A stretch of DNA of 64,000 nt from Arthrobacter sp. zg-Y820 (GCF_030142155.1 NZ_CP126247.1:2542001-2606000), one strand, 5' to 3'; numbered from the stretch's first letter, positions 1 through 8,777 are shown. Notes: generated by a model not told the origin, from the letters alone. Translations and numbers: made by a program.

Positions 1-486
1 CTGACTGATAACAGGCACGACGACCTCGAGACCTACGGCCCTGTGCCCGATTGCGAGCCGGAGCCGGATCCCAGCCCGAGCCCGACACCGGACCCCAAGC
101 CCACCCCGGATCCCAAACCGACACCGGACCCGAGCCCTAGCCCGACCCCGGACCCCAAGCCCACCCCGGACCCCAAGCCCACCCCGGATCCCGAGCCGAC
201 GCCGGACCCGACACCGGACCCGAAACCCAGCCCCAAGGCGACTCCCGAGCCGAGCCCGACACCGGAACCCAGCCCCACACCGAGCCAGACACCGCCTGCC
301 GTAGTCGTCCCGCAGCCGACACCGCCTGCACCGCCTGCGCCTGCCCCGGTTACCCCCGGGCAGCTGCCGGACACCGGAGCGAATCCGGCCATGGCAGCAC
401 TGGCAGGAGCCGGAATCCTGGTTGCCGGTCTGGGCACAGCGGCCCTGGTACGGAACCGCCGTCGCGCTGATTCGGCCGATGCCTAA
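1..486 (+). CDS. LPXTG-anchored surface protein, C-terminal fragment
   Basis: The reading frame is open from the first base, so the gene begins before the window and only about 161 C-terminal residues are present. They consist of a short lead-in (ending [12 protein letters not shown]), a long Pro/Asp/Lys/Thr spacer of repeated PDPKPT and PDPSPSPT units, then LPDTG, a hydrophobic stretch of about 20 residues and a basic RNRRR tail. LPXTG plus membrane stop plus positive tail is the cell-wall sorting signal cleaved by a class A/E-type sortase, so the mature protein should be covalently attached to peptidoglycan. The proline-rich part is the usual wall-spanning stalk. The functional ectodomain lies outside the window, so its role cannot be stated. 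A strong hairpin follows the stop codon. Confidence 0.85.
   Translation: MTDNRHDDLETYGPVPDCEPEPDPSPSPTPDPKPTPDPKPTPDPSPSPTPDPKPTPDPKPTPDPEPTPDPTPDPKPSPKATPEPSPTPEPSPTPSQTPPAVVVPQPTPPAPPAPAPVTPGQLPDTGANPAMAALAGAGILVAGLGTAALVRNRRRADSADA
61..290 (+). repeat. Coding tandem repeat, Pro-rich wall spacer
   Basis: Imperfect tandem repeats with an 18-base period or multiples of it encode PDPKPT / PDPSPSPT units. The units differ mainly at third codon positions, as expected for a protein stalk that expands and contracts while keeping its amino-acid pattern. Confidence 0.8.
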
Positions 487-558
487 CCTGCAGGGATCGA
501 ACCAGCGGATCGTCAGCTAGCGAACCGCAGACCTGAATAGAGATTGTTCGGGTTGATG

Positions 559-593
559 CGAACGGCCCCGAGGCCTTGCCCCGGGGCCGTTCG
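559..593 (+). terminator. Rho-independent-type hairpin after the LPXTG gene
   Basis: A perfect 12-bp inverted repeat (cgaacggccccg at 559-570, its complement at 582-593) with an 11-base loop lies 73 bases after the stop codon. There is no clear T-run, which is common in high-GC actinobacteria. Confidence 0.65.
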
Positions 594-667
594 TATGCCC
601 GCAACTCCGGACGGCCCGCGGGGCGAACCACCCGCGGTGGATCGCCCCTCAGGCATCAGTGCGACCC

Positions 668-1315
668 CTAATAGACCACGGGCATGGATTCCAGCCGGAC
701 GTGGGTGAACTGAAAGGCTCCGGCCCCGTCACCGGATCCAGGCAGGAATGCCGGCAGGACACCCGCAAAGGCACGGCTGAGGGTGATGTGCGGGCGGAGG
801 CGGGATGCGAACATGAAATTGGGATCGGCAGCGGTGAAGGCCTCGACGTCGGCAATGCCGCAGCGGCGGAGGAACGCCGCCAAAGCGGCAAAGGCTGCGG
901 CATGGGACTGCATCAGCGCTGCGGAGGGAAAGTACTCCAGCACCAGCGTCCGCCCGTGCCGTCCAAAGCGTGACAGAACCGCCGGCTCCAGCACGACCGG
1001 CTGCCCCGGCATCGCCGCCTCGGTTTCCGCGACGTAGTCCGCAAGCAGCACTTCGTAGTCTTCCCGGGCAATGCCGGTGGCAACTGAGACCACCGCGTAG
1101 ACGTCCCGAACCTTGCCGAAATGGATCAGTGTGAGGTGCAACTGCCGCTCGGAAACCCAGCGCGGCCGGCCGCCGTCATTGATCTCCGGCAGCGCCGCCA
1201 GATCCTGCTGAAGCTTCATCAGGTGAGTCAACGACTCCGGGTCCGGCCGAAGCTGTGCGTAAAGGCGCCGGTTCCCGGACAGATACCCGGCCAGCGGAGA
1301 ATCGGGAAGTGCCAT
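668..1315 (-). CDS. 2H phosphoesterase superfamily (2'-5' RNA ligase-like) protein
   Basis: A 215-residue cytoplasmic protein with two HxT motifs, HLTL in the N-terminal half and HITL near residue 180. These are the paired catalytic histidines of the 2H superfamily (2'-5' RNA ligase / cyclic phosphodiesterase). Members of this size act on 2',3'-cyclic or ADP-ribose cyclic phosphates, or on RNA ends. The in vivo substrate cannot be read from sequence. It is divergent from the GNAT gene that starts 57 bases away, so they probably share a promoter region. The ATG start at 1315 gives the normal family length. Confidence 0.75.
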   Translation of the reverse strand: MALPDSPLAGYLSGNRRLYAQLRPDPESLTHLMKLQQDLAALPEINDGGRPRWVSERQLHLTLIHFGKVRDVYAVVSVATGIAREDYEVLLADYVAETEAAMPGQPVVLEPAVLSRFGRHGRTLVLEYFPSAALMQSHAAAFAALAAFLRRCGIADVEAFTAADPNFMFASRLRPHITLSRAFAGVLPAFLPGSGDGAGAFQFTHVRLESMPVVY

Positions 1316-1372
1316 TGGAGCAGTCTAAGGAGATGCGCGCCGAAGCGGCACCCCTGCCGCTAGGGTGTATCC

Positions 1373-2056
1373 ATGCCATTCGACATCCCGCTTCTGTCCG
1401 ACGGATCGCTGACGCTGCGGCCGCACCGCGCCTCCGACGTCGAGCCGGTGTTTCTGCGCTCCCTCGATCCGTTGACCCGCCAGTGGACCACCATTCCGCT
1501 GGACTACACGCGCGCGATGGCCGCGCACTATGTGGCAGCGATCTCGGTCGCGCAGGAAGATGCGGTGTCCTGGGCCCTGGAGTTCGACGGCGATTACGCC
1601 GGCTCGCTGGATCTGCGCTTCCAGGGGGCTAATTCGGGAAACCTGGGGTTTGTGACCGCACCCGCCTTTCGGGGCCGGGGTCTGATGTCCCGGGCAGTGT
1701 CGCTGGCCGTGGCCCATGCCTTCGACGGCCTGGGCTGGGACGTGGTGACATGGACCGCCAACGCGGGAAACACCGGAAGCTACAAAACCGTCTGGCGCAG
1801 CGGGTTTCCGCCGCCGATTGCCGTTCCCCATTTCCTTGCCCACCGCGGCCGGATGGTGGAGGGCTGGATTTCCAGCCTCGCTGCCGAAGACCCGCGGCTG
1901 CCCACGGGGCTGTGGGCGGAGTGGCACGACGTCGTCGAACGGCTTCCTGCGGCGCCGCCGGCATGCGCGCCGGCGCCACCGACGGCACCGACCGCACCGA
2001 TCAAGGCACCGATCGAGCCGGCGCCGGCGCCGGCACCGTCGAGCCGCCGGCCCTAA
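1373..2056 (+). CDS. GNAT N-acetyltransferase, RimJ/RimL-like
   Basis: The N-terminal part matches the RimJ/RimL type GNAT fold: LTLRPHRASDVE at the start, a GFVTAPAFRGRGLMSRAV acetyl-CoA-binding segment (R/QxxGxG/A type) and WTANAGNTGS further on. It should transfer an acetyl group from acetyl-CoA to an amine, often a protein N-terminus or a small molecule. The last about 35 residues are a low-complexity Ala/Pro tail (APAPPTAPTAP), not part of the fold and possibly not functional. The gene is monocistronic and converges on the DUF2469 gene. Confidence 0.75.
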   Translation: MPFDIPLLSDGSLTLRPHRASDVEPVFLRSLDPLTRQWTTIPLDYTRAMAAHYVAAISVAQEDAVSWALEFDGDYAGSLDLRFQGANSGNLGFVTAPAFRGRGLMSRAVSLAVAHAFDGLGWDVVTWTANAGNTGSYKTVWRSGFPPPIAVPHFLAHRGRMVEGWISSLAAEDPRLPTGLWAEWHDVVERLPAAPPACAPAPPTAPTAPIKAPIEPAPAPAPSSRRP

Positions 2057-2102
2057 ACTTCGCCGGGGACGGCGGCCGCCCGTCGCAGCGTGCGGGCGAG
2101 CG

Positions 2103-2426
2103 TCAGCCCAGTTCGTCTGCCTTGGGAATGGTGAGGTCGTCGTTGCGGGTCAGTTCCTCCACGTTCACGTCCTTGAACGTGATCACGCGGACGCTTTTGA
2201 CGAACCTGGCGGACCTGTACACATCCCACACCCAGGCATCCTGAAGCGTGAGATCGAAGTAGATCTCGCCGTCCGCGGAGCGTGCCTGCAGGTCCACATG
2301 GTTCGCCAGGTAGAACCTCCGCTCCGTTTCGACTACGTAGCTGAAGAGCCCCACCACGTCCCGGTACTCACGGTAGAGCTGAAGCTCCATGTCCGTTTCA
2401 TAGTTCTCAAGGTCTTCCGCGCTCAT
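2103..2426 (-). CDS. DUF2469 family protein (actinobacterial conserved)
   Basis: A 107-residue acidic protein beginning MSAEDLENYETDMELQLYRE, the hallmark of DUF2469, which is nearly universal in actinobacteria directly after rnhB. An upstream in-frame start would add 36 residues overlapping rnhB; the ATG at 2426, 7 bases after the rnhB stop, matches the family. Biochemical function is unknown. Its fixed position at the end of the rplS-lepB-rnhB block suggests a housekeeping role. Confidence 0.85.
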   Translation of the reverse strand: MSAEDLENYETDMELQLYREYRDVVGLFSYVVETERRFYLANHVDLQARSADGEIYFDLTLQDAWVWDVYRSARFVKSVRVITFKDVNVEELTRNDDLTIPKADELG

Positions 2427-2433
2427 AATTCCA

Positions 2434-3189
2434 TCATCCCCCAACGACGCTCTCTTGGTCTGCGGCATACGGTTCCGGACGCGATCCCAACTGCCAGGAC
2501 ATCCGGTGCAGGGGCGTGGGCCCGTGCGCGTCAATCGCCAACCGATGGGACGCCGTAGCGTAGCCCTTGTTCACTTCCCAGCCGTACTGAGGATGTGTCA
2601 CAGCGTAGTCCACCATCATCGCGTCCCGCTCCACTTTCGCGAGTACGCTGGCTGCGGCCACGCTGAGGCACTGCATGTCCGCCTTGATCTTGGTGTGCAC
2701 CGGCGCCAGGCAGCCGCCGTCGTCGTCGTTCGGAACGTCGAAGAGGCTGGCCTGGGACGCCGGCGAGAGCCAGTTGTAGTTGCCGTCCAGGAGCACGACG
2801 TCGGGCGTCAGGTCCGAGCAGACCTGGTCCCAGGCGCGGGTTCCGGCCAGCCGCAGCGCAGCCATGATTCCGTGGAGGTCGATTTCGGCCGCGCTGGCAT
2901 GCCCGACGCCCCAGCCCAGCGACCATTTCTTGATCAGCGGCACCAGGGTTTCCCGGTCGCTGACGGAGAGCAGCTTACTGTCCCGCACGCCCTTGAGCGA
3001 CCGGACCGTTGCCAGGTCCACGGCCACCAGTCCCACGCTGACCGGCCCGGCCAGGGCACCGCGGCCCACCTCGTCGCAGCCTGCCAGCACCTTGTGGCCG
3101 GCGGCGGCAAAGGACCGCTCGAACCGGAGCGTCGGGGCCTTGCTGCCGGTTCCGGTCTTCGGACGCTGGCGGACTGGCGCAGCCGTCAT
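2434..3189 (-). CDS. rnhB: Ribonuclease HII
   Basis: Cytoplasmic endonuclease that cuts the RNA strand of RNA-DNA hybrids and removes misincorporated ribonucleotides. It carries the RNase HII signature [13 protein letters not shown] (metal-binding Asp-Glu at the start of the fold), DSKLLS, and the later acidic residue in [29 protein letters not shown] is the conserved helix. A longer frame opens upstream, but the ATG at 3189 overlaps the lepB stop (ATGA, 4 bases) and gives the expected length of 251 residues. It is translationally coupled to lepB. Confidence 0.93.
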   Translation of the reverse strand: MTAAPVRQRPKTGTGSKAPTLRFERSFAAAGHKVLAGCDEVGRGALAGPVSVGLVAVDLATVRSLKGVRDSKLLSVSDRETLVPLIKKWSLGWGVGHASAAEIDLHGIMAALRLAGTRAWDQVCSDLTPDVVLLDGNYNWLSPASQASLFDVPNDDDGGCLAPVHTKIKADMQCLSVAAASVLAKVERDAMMVDYAVTHPQYGWEVNKGYATASHRLAIDAHGPTPLHRMSWQLGSRPEPYAADQESVVGG

Positions 3190-4028
3190 TTCGATTCGGC
3201 CGGTGCTGAGCTGGAGGGCTCGGGAACGTTTTCGAAGACTTCCGGATAGCTGCCCACGAAGCCGGCGCGGTTCAACGGCCATGCGGTCACGGCCGCCTTA
3301 CCCTCAATGTCCTCGACATCAACGAAGCCGCCGCTGGGATCCTGGAGGTGTTCGCGGGAATCCGCGGAGGCGTTGCGGTGGTCGCCCATGACCCAGACCT
3401 TGCCCTCGGGAACCACGACGTCGAACGCAACGTCCGACGGCGACGCACCGGGGTAGATGTAGGGCTCGGTCAGCGGCTCGCCGTTGACCGTGATCTTGCC
3501 GTCGGCGTCGCAGCAGACAACGCGGTCGCCCTCGGTGCCGATGACCCGCTTCACGAGGTGCTGCTCCGAGGTGTCGGGAACCAGCCCGACAAAGATCAGG
3601 GCATCGCGGATCCAGGTTCCCGGGCCCTCGGTGGCCGGCGGGAGCTCCGGCAGCCAGCCCTTGGTGTCCTTGAATACCACCACGTCGCCGCGGTTCAGGT
3701 CAAAGGGCTCCGGGACCAGCAGGTTCACGAAGATGCGGTCGTTGATCTCCAGGGTTTCCTCCATGGAACCCGAGGGGATGTAGAACGCCCGGAAGAGAAA
3801 CGTCTTGATCAGGAAGGACAGCAGCAGCGCGACCACAATGATGGTGGCCACTTCGCGCAGCCAGCCGCCAAAGCCGCGGTTTTTCTCGCTGCCCTTTTTC
3901 TTGCCGGCACTGTCCTTGCCGGCGCTGTCCCCTTTGCCGGGGGCCGCCGCGCGCGGGTTCGCCGAATGGGCGCCGTGGATGCCGGATCCGGCGCTCTGGG
4001 TGGGCTCGTCCGGGACGTTCTGAGCCAT
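3186..4028 (-). CDS. lepB: Signal peptidase I (first of two)
   Basis: Membrane serine protease that removes signal peptides from secreted preproteins. From the chosen ATG at 4028 (preceded by GAGGAAAG) it has a hydrophilic Lys/Gly-rich cytoplasmic tail of about 50 residues and one membrane helix at about 60-80. The catalytic serine follows in PSGSM (about Ser88) and the general-base lysine in VKRVIG (about Lys160), then GDHR. It begins 11 bases after the stop of a second signal peptidase gene and overlaps rnhB by 4 bases, so the three are co-transcribed. Confidence 0.92.
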   Translation of the reverse strand: MAQNVPDEPTQSAGSGIHGAHSANPRAAAPGKGDSAGKDSAGKKKGSEKNRGFGGWLREVATIIVVALLLSFLIKTFLFRAFYIPSGSMEETLEINDRIFVNLLVPEPFDLNRGDVVVFKDTKGWLPELPPATEGPGTWIRDALIFVGLVPDTSEQHLVKRVIGTEGDRVVCCDADGKITVNGEPLTEPYIYPGASPSDVAFDVVVPEGKVWVMGDHRNASADSREHLQDPSGGFVDVEDIEGKAAVTAWPLNRAGFVGSYPEVFENVPEPSSSAPAESK

Positions 4029-4039
4029 GTGCTTTCCTC

Positions 4040-4708
4040 TTACTTCGCCGTGTTCCACTCGGCTCCTAACTCTAGCCGCTCAATATCCGAACTACGCTCC
4101 AGCGGCCACAAGATGGCCGTGGCCCTGCCAATGACGCGCTCCTGCGAAATGAGTCCGCCGCCGGGAGCCCCCAGCAGGGACCGGGAATCGGCGGACCGGG
4201 ACCGGTGGTCCCCCATCAGCCACAGCCGGCCGTCGGGGACAATGACGTCAAAGGACTTCTCGCTGGGAGCGTCTCCCGGATAAACGTATGACTCGTCCAC
4301 CGGAGTTCCATTGACGGTCAACCGAGGCTCGTCCGCCGTGCAGCAGCTGACCCGGTCACCCGGAACTCCGATGACCCGCTTCACGTAGACAGTGTCGCTG
4401 CCGGCCAGACCGACCCACCGGGCCAGGGACTTCACCGCTGTCACCGGGAGCGGATCACCGTTGTGCAGCGGAGCCAGGGACCCTTTGCCGTCAAAGACCA
4501 CGACGTCGCCGCGCTGGATTTCGCCGGACCTGTAGTCGGTGCGTGAGACCACCACGCGGTCGCCCGGTTCCAGCAGCGGCTGCATCGACTCGGACGGTAT
4601 GTAGTAGACGTCCACGACAAACGCGCGGACCAGCGCCACCAGCACCACAGCGGCGGCAAGGGCGCATAACACGAAACGCCAGCCCACAAACCGGGGCCGG
4701 CGTTTCAT
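4040..4708 (-). CDS. lepB: Signal peptidase I (second, tandem paralogue)
   Basis: A 222-residue paralogue of the following lepB. A membrane helix lies at about residues 12-32, with catalytic Ser at about 41 (PSESM, rather than the PSGSM of its neighbour) and Lys at about 110 (VKRVIGVPGDR), then GDHRSRSADSR. The two share most motifs but differ in the N-terminal tail, which is short here. An in-frame TTG 54 bases upstream is possible; the ATG at 4708 is preferred because it directly precedes the basic MKRRPR start of a signal-anchor. The two enzymes may have different substrates. Confidence 0.88.
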   Translation of the reverse strand: MKRRPRFVGWRFVLCALAAAVVLVALVRAFVVDVYYIPSESMQPLLEPGDRVVVSRTDYRSGEIQRGDVVVFDGKGSLAPLHNGDPLPVTAVKSLARWVGLAGSDTVYVKRVIGVPGDRVSCCTADEPRLTVNGTPVDESYVYPGDAPSEKSFDVIVPDGRLWLMGDHRSRSADSRSLLGAPGGGLISQERVIGRATAILWPLERSSDIERLELGAEWNTAK

Positions 4709-4767
4709 GTGCTTCCCGGGAGGGTCCGAAGATTCCCGGGAAGCGGATGCTGCGTGGATCAAGAAAG

Positions 4768-5127
4768 TTACTTGGCGGGACGTGCGTCGCGCTTTTCCTT
4801 GATCTTGGCTGCCTTGCCGCGCAGATCGCGCATGTAGTACAGCTTGGCGCGGCGGACGTCACCCTTGGAGACGAGCTCGAGCTTGTCGATGACCGGGGAG
4901 TGAACCGGGAAGGTACGCTCCACGCCGACGCCGAAGCTGACCTTGCGGACCGTGAAGGTCTCGCGCAGGCCATCGCCCTGGCGCTTCATGACGAAGCCCT
5001 GGAAGACCTGAACACGGGTGTTCTTGCCTTCGATGATGTTTACGTGAACCTTGACCGTGTCACCGGCGCGGAACTCGGGGATGTCTGAACGCAGCGAAGC
5101 TGCATCAACAGAATCTAGGATGTGCAT
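4768..5127 (-). CDS. rplS: 50S ribosomal protein L19
   Basis: A 119-residue basic protein with family landmarks: [11 protein letters not shown] near the N-terminus, [25 protein letters not shown] and [24 protein letters not shown]19 sits at the 30S-50S interface. The ATG at 5127 is preceded by an AGGAG sequence. It follows trmD after 217 bases that contain a likely promoter and a leader of about 170 bases, so it can be transcribed on its own as well as by readthrough. Confidence 0.97.
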   Translation of the reverse strand: MHILDSVDAASLRSDIPEFRAGDTVKVHVNIIEGKNTRVQVFQGFVMKRQGDGLRETFTVRKVSFGVGVERTFPVHSPVIDKLELVSKGDVRRAKLYYMRDLRGKAAKIKEKRDARPAK

Positions 5128-5305
5128 TGTTTATCACTCCTGGTGGACGCCACAGGTCATCCACTTTGGTAACGGCAGGCAAGGATGCAGCGGTTACGCT
5201 GCACAGATGCTGCCGAAGCTAAAGACCGGCTGAGCCGAGGATTGGCTGCCGGCGTGCAGTCTGTTGGCCGCGCTCCCCCTGTGGCAGGTGCGGACCCAGA
5301 TGACA

Positions 5306-5334
5306 CAGTTATCTATTCTGCCATATCCGGCCAA
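5306..5334 (-). promoter_or_regulatory. Putative rplS promoter
   Basis: On the minus strand TTGGCC (5334-5329) and TAACTG (5311-5306) are separated by 17 bases. They lie between the trmD stop and the rplS start, predicting a 5' leader of about 170 bases. The leader includes a small gcagcg...cgctgc hairpin at 5187-5202. Confidence 0.35.
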
Positions 5335-5344
5335 ACGCCACCAA

Positions 5345-6127
5345 TCATCGGCGCGGCAGGATCCGGTCCTTCGTTACTTCGTAGCCCAGAGCTTCAAGCG
5401 CTGCCTTCTCGGCTTTGTTCAGCTGCGCGGCGTCGAGCTTTTCCAGCAGGTCCGGGCGGCGGGCGGCGGTGCGCTGCAGCTGCTGCTCGCGGCGCCACTG
5501 GGCGATTTTGCCGTGGTTGCCGCTGAGCAGGATTTCCGGCACATCGCGGTCCCGCCAGGACGAGGGCTTGGTGTAAACGGGGTATTCCAGCAGCCCGTCG
5601 GAGTGCGATTCCTCCACCAGGGATTCAGGATTGCCGACGACGCCGGGCACCAGGCGGCCGATCGCCTCCACCATGGCCAGGACGGCGACCTCTCCCCCGT
5701 TGAGCACATAGTCGCCGAGGCTGACCGGGCGGACATCGAAATGCTCTCCGGCCCACTCCAGCACGCGTTCGTCGATGCCTTCGTAGCGGCCGCAGGCGAA
5801 GACCAGGTGCTTTTCTTCGGCCAGCTCATAGGCCATGGCCTGGGTGAAGACCGCACCGGCCGGCGACGGAACAATCAGCACGGGGCGTGCTGCTTCCTCT
5901 TCGCCGGCGACGGAGGCCAGCGCCTGCGCCCACGGTTCGGCCTTCATCACCATGCCGGCGCCGCCGCCGTAGGGGGTGTCGTCCACGGTGCGGTGCCGGT
6001 CCGTGGTGAAGTCGCGCAGGTCGTGGACGTTGAGGTCCAGCAGGCCGTCCTGCCGGGCCTTGCCGATCAGCGACAGGTCCAGCGCGGCCAGGTACTCCGG
6101 GAAAATGCTGACTACATCAATGCGCAC
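5345..6127 (-). CDS. trmD: tRNA (guanine-N1)-methyltransferase TrmD
   Basis: SPOUT-family enzyme that methylates G37 of tRNAs from S-adenosylmethionine, preventing +1 frameshifts. It starts [13 protein letters not shown] from a GTG codon and contains the trefoil-knot motifs [21 protein letters not shown]-type [11 protein letters not shown] and [11 protein letters not shown]. Its 260 residues are slightly longer than in proteobacteria because of a C-terminal extension. The GTG lies one base after the rimM stop, indicating translational coupling. Confidence 0.96.
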   Translation of the reverse strand: MRIDVVSIFPEYLAALDLSLIGKARQDGLLDLNVHDLRDFTTDRHRTVDDTPYGGGAGMVMKAEPWAQALASVAGEEEAARPVLIVPSPAGAVFTQAMAYELAEEKHLVFACGRYEGIDERVLEWAGEHFDVRPVSLGDYVLNGGEVAVLAMVEAIGRLVPGVVGNPESLVEESHSDGLLEYPVYTKPSSWRDRDVPEILLSGNHGKIAQWRREQQLQRTAARRPDLLEKLDAAQLNKAEKAALEALGYEVTKDRILPRR

Positions 6128-6128
6128 T

Positions 6129-6740
6129 TTAGCTGCCGGCCTCGCCCGAAGCGCTGTTCGGCGCCTTGTCCGCCGCCGTCGCCTTGTCCTGCTTCTCCGG
6201 CTTGTCCTGCTTCTCCGGCTTGTCCTCGGGCAGGTTCAATTCGAAGAGGCCCGGAGGTGGGGTGATCAGGACGTAGCCGCCCTCGACGTTGACCTCGGGC
6301 ACGATGGCTTCCACAAACGGAACCAGGACCTCGCGGCCCTGCGTGTCGTCTACGACAAGCAGGTCCTGCACGGTCAGGGTGCGCAGGCCGCTGACGGTGC
6401 CGACGACGTCGTCGCCCACCTTGGCCTGCAGGCCCACCAGCTCGTGCTCGTACCAGCCCTCGGTGTCGTCTTCGTCATCCAGCTCTTCGGTGTCGACGGA
6501 GAGCATCGCGCCGCGCAGTTCTTCGGCGCCGTTGCGGTCAACGACCTCATCGAAGCCGAGCAGCAGGATGTCCTTGTTCCACCGCGCGCTGATGACCGTG
6601 AGCGGACCCTTGGACGCGGGCTCGACGGTGAGCTCGGTTCCGGGTACGAAGCGGTCCTCGGGGGCGTCGGTCATGACCTGGACGGTCACTTCGCCGCGGA
6701 TGCCGTGCGGCTTGCCGATGCGTGCCACCTGTAACTGCAT
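6129..6740 (-). CDS. rimM: Ribosome maturation factor RimM
   Basis: 16S rRNA processing factor that binds S19 in the 30S head. Start [18 protein letters not shown] is diagnostic; the ATG at 6740 has AAGGAG just upstream. The N-terminal RimM domain is followed by a PRC barrel ([37 protein letters not shown]). The C-terminus carries an unusual Lys/Glu-rich extension with DKPEKQ repeats not required in the family. A longer upstream frame is rejected because it lacks similarity. Confidence 0.94.
   Translation of the reverse strand: MQLQVARIGKPHGIRGEVTVQVMTDAPEDRFVPGTELTVEPASKGPLTVISARWNKDILLLGFDEVVDRNGAEELRGAMLSVDTEELDDEDDTEGWYEHELVGLQAKVGDDVVGTVSGLRTLTVQDLLVVDDTQGREVLVPFVEAIVPEVNVEGGYVLITPPPGLFELNLPEDKPEKQDKPEKQDKATAADKAPNSASGEAGS
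6183..6225 (-). repeat. 18-base tandem repeat in the rimM 3' end
   Basis: Two identical copies of cttgtcctgcttctccgg (6183-6200 and 6201-6218) and the first bases of a third encode the DKPEKQ units of the RimM tail. Confidence 0.85.
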
Positions 6741-6854
6741 GGGGGGTCTCCTTGTATTGGTGCGGCGTGTTTGGTGCGGTGGGATGGGATGGTGAGGCAC
6801 CGACGTGGTGCGGGCTTGCGGGGGCGGTCCTGTTGGCGGTCCTGCCCGGAAACA

Positions 6855-6895
6855 CATCCGGCCCCTTCACCATTATCTGGTGCAGGGGCCGGATG
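6855..6895 (-). terminator. Long hairpin between khpA and rimM
   Basis: A 12-bp perfect inverted repeat (6855-6866 with 6884-6895) is extended by an inner CACCA/TGGTG pair around a 5-base loop. It sits in the 233-base gap inside the rpsP operon. It could be an attenuator, an internal terminator or an RNA processing site; only short T-runs follow it. Confidence 0.5.
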
Positions 6896-6973
6896 CCGTG
6901 AACTGCGTTCAACTGGTAATGCTATGAAGAAAGTGCTGGAACTGACGATGCAGTCCGGCCGTGCCGCGGATGT

Positions 6974-7216
6974 TCAGCGGCGGCGGTCGGTATCCACTAC
7001 ATCGACGCGAACCGGTTCGCCGTTCGCCAAGGCTGCAATCACAGTGCGCAATGCACGTGCGGTCCGTCCCTGGCGTCCGATGACGCGGCCCAGATCGTCC
7101 TGGTGAACGCGCACCTCGAGGGTTTCCCCGCGGCGGTTGCTCTTGGCGGAAACCTTGACGTCCTCAGGACTGTCAACGATTCCGCGGACGAGATGCTCCA
7201 GCGCTTCGGCCAGCAA
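6974..7216 (-). CDS. khpA: KH-domain RNA-binding protein KhpA
   Basis: An 80-residue single KH domain protein with the GxxG-type motif IGRQGRTARALR and the family start LAEALEHLVRGIVD. It is the standard second gene of the rpsP operon in Gram-positive bacteria. KhpA with KhpB binds many small RNAs and mRNAs and affects cell elongation in other genera. The start is a TTG one base after the rpsP stop, so it depends on rpsP translation. Confidence 0.9.
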   Translation of the reverse strand: MLAEALEHLVRGIVDSPEDVKVSAKSNRRGETLEVRVHQDDLGRVIGRQGRTARALRTVIAALANGEPVRVDVVDTDRRR

Positions 7217-7217
7217 G

Positions 7218-7625
7218 TTACTCAGCCTCAGCCTCTGCGGAAGCCTCGGGAGCCTCGTCCTTCTTGGCCTTCGGAGTGATGGCCTCGGGAACGATCACTG
7301 ACTTCTTTTCGGGAGCTACGAAAGCTTCCTTCGGGGCCTTGACCTGAAGGGTGCCTTCCTGGCCCTCGATGTTCTTGTACTTCTGCCAGTCACCGGTGAT
7401 CTTCAGCAGAACTGCGACCTGCTCGGTGGGCTGGGCGCCGACGCCGAGCCAGTACTGGGCGCGGTCCGACTTGATGTCGATGTACGACGGGTTCTCGGTC
7501 GGACGGTAGAGTCCGATTTCCTCGATGGCACGGCCATCGCGCTTGGCACGGGAATCCATGACAACGACGCGGTAGTGTGCTGAGAACTTCTTGCCAAGGC
7601 GCTTAAGGCGAATCTTTACGGCCAC
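7218..7625 (-). CDS. rpsP: 30S ribosomal protein S16
   Basis: A 135-residue protein starting (GTG) with [13 protein letters not shown], followed by [24 protein letters not shown] and the conserved segment ending [10 protein letters not shown]. An AGGAGTGA ribosome-binding site lies 8 bases before the GTG. The actinobacterial C-terminal extension (about 50 residues, Ala/Glu/Lys-rich) is present. S16 is an early 30S assembly protein. This is the first gene of the operon running to DUF2469; its promoter must lie in 7626-7854, where I could not pick one hexamer pair with confidence. Confidence 0.96.
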   Translation of the reverse strand: MAVKIRLKRLGKKFSAHYRVVVMDSRAKRDGRAIEEIGLYRPTENPSYIDIKSDRAQYWLGVGAQPTEQVAVLLKITGDWQKYKNIEGQEGTLQVKAPKEAFVAPEKKSVIVPEAITPKAKKDEAPEASAEAEAE

Positions 7626-7854
7626 TTTTGTGGTCACTCCTGATCTGAAAAGGGGCGAACCCGAACTTCTGCTCCCGTGGGGCGGGCCATAACGTTTGGG
7701 TTCAAAAAGGACAAGATGCATGCACGGAGAGAGGGGCCGCGCAGATCGAGTACCTGACCATTGTGCCAGATGACTCCTTGTTTGGCGACTCGGGGTTTGG
7801 CGCGTCGGGCCGGGCGCTGTCCGCCACGGGTTCCCCTCCATGGGCCCGTCCGCA

Positions 7855-8742
7855 CTACCCCACGGCGACGCGAAGGCGGTTGCGCCAGGGATCCTCGAAG
7901 CGCAGCTCGGCACCCGTGTGGTGACTGGAGATGCCGGCGAGCTTCAAGCGGTCAGCTAGCCCGGCGACGTCGTCGGCCGTCGGCACGGTCAGGAGGACTT
8001 CACCCAGGCCCAGCGTGTCGCGGCGGGGGCCGGCGCCGCGGCTGTTCCAGACGTTCATGGCCATGTGGTGGTGGTAGCCGCCGGCGGATACAAACAGTGC
8101 CTGCCCGTGGAAGCCGGCAGTGCGTTCAAAACCCAGGGTGTCCACGTAGAAGGCCGCGGCGGTGTCGGTGTTTCCCACCTGGAGGTGGACGTGGCCGACG
8201 CCGGCCCCGGCACCGCGCAGTCCGGCCAGCGCCTCCTCGGTGAGGTGTTCCCGAAAGTAGGTTTGCGGGGAGAGCGCCAGCGAGGCCATCCGGACCTCGC
8301 GGCCGCTGGCGGTCTCGTCCCAGTTCCAGACGTCCCGGGGCTTGTCGTAGTAGAGCTCGATGCCGTTGCCCTCAGGGTCGGTGAAGTAGAACGCCTCGCT
8401 GACCAGGTGGTCGGCCGACCCGACGAAAGCCGCAGGATCAAACTGCGCCGCGGAGGCCACCGTGGCGGCCAAATCCGCCTGGGTTTCGAAGAGGATGGCG
8501 GTGTGGAACAGGCCCGCCTCGCCGCGCAATGCCACCTGCAGTCCCGGCGCCGGCGCGAGATGCACGACGGGGACGCGGCCGCGGCCAAGGTACTGGCCGC
8601 CGTCGGCTTCAGCCACAATGTCCAGGCCAAGCGCACCCTGATAGTAGGCGGACACCTTCGCCAGATTGCCGACCTTCAGCATGACGGTTCCCATCGCGAG
8701 GTCGGCGGGAAGCAGGTCGGAGGGATTTACTTGAAGGTTCAT
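7855..8742 (-). CDS. VOC-family ring-cleavage dioxygenase / glyoxalase-like protein
   Basis: A 295-residue protein made of two vicinal-oxygen-chelate modules, like CatE-type catechol 2,3-dioxygenases. Module 1 has the sequence around LFHTAILFE and ends with GNGIELYYD; module 2 begins GHVHLQVGN and has a His-rich YHHHMAMN segment. Conserved His, His and Glu would hold a divalent metal that binds an aromatic diol or related oxygenated substrate. The exact substrate is not deducible. The start codon appears leaderless, inside a repeat that also covers the promoter (8731-8777), implying control by a repressor responding to the substrate. Monocistronic. Confidence 0.8.
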   Translation of the reverse strand: MNLQVNPSDLLPADLAMGTVMLKVGNLAKVSAYYQGALGLDIVAEADGGQYLGRGRVPVVHLAPAPGLQVALRGEAGLFHTAILFETQADLAATVASAAQFDPAAFVGSADHLVSEAFYFTDPEGNGIELYYDKPRDVWNWDETASGREVRMASLALSPQTYFREHLTEEALAGLRGAGAGVGHVHLQVGNTDTAAAFYVDTLGFERTAGFHGQALFVSAGGYHHHMAMNVWNSRGAGPRRDTLGLGEVLLTVPTADDVAGLADRLKLAGISSHHTGAELRFEDPWRNRLRVAVG

Positions 8743-8777
8743 GTAATGAGTTTAGTTGAAGGTTCAGGTAAAGCCAA
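8731..8777 (-). promoter_or_regulatory. Promoter with two overlapping operator-like repeats
   Basis: On the minus strand TTGGCT (8777-8772), a 17-base spacer and TAAACT (8754-8749) form a good promoter whose expected start is at or next to the ATG at 8742. The 16-base repeat TTAC(C/A)TGAACCTTCAA occurs twice, at 8771-8756 filling the spacer and at 8746-8731 covering the start codon, with one mismatch and 25 bases apart. Each copy contains TGAA-NN-TTCA dyad symmetry, as expected for MarR-type operators. Confidence 0.6.

Noticed and set aside
61..290. CRISPR-like periodicity
   Set aside because: The repeat is continuous, in frame and codes for a Pro-rich wall spacer; there are no unique spacers and no cas genes.
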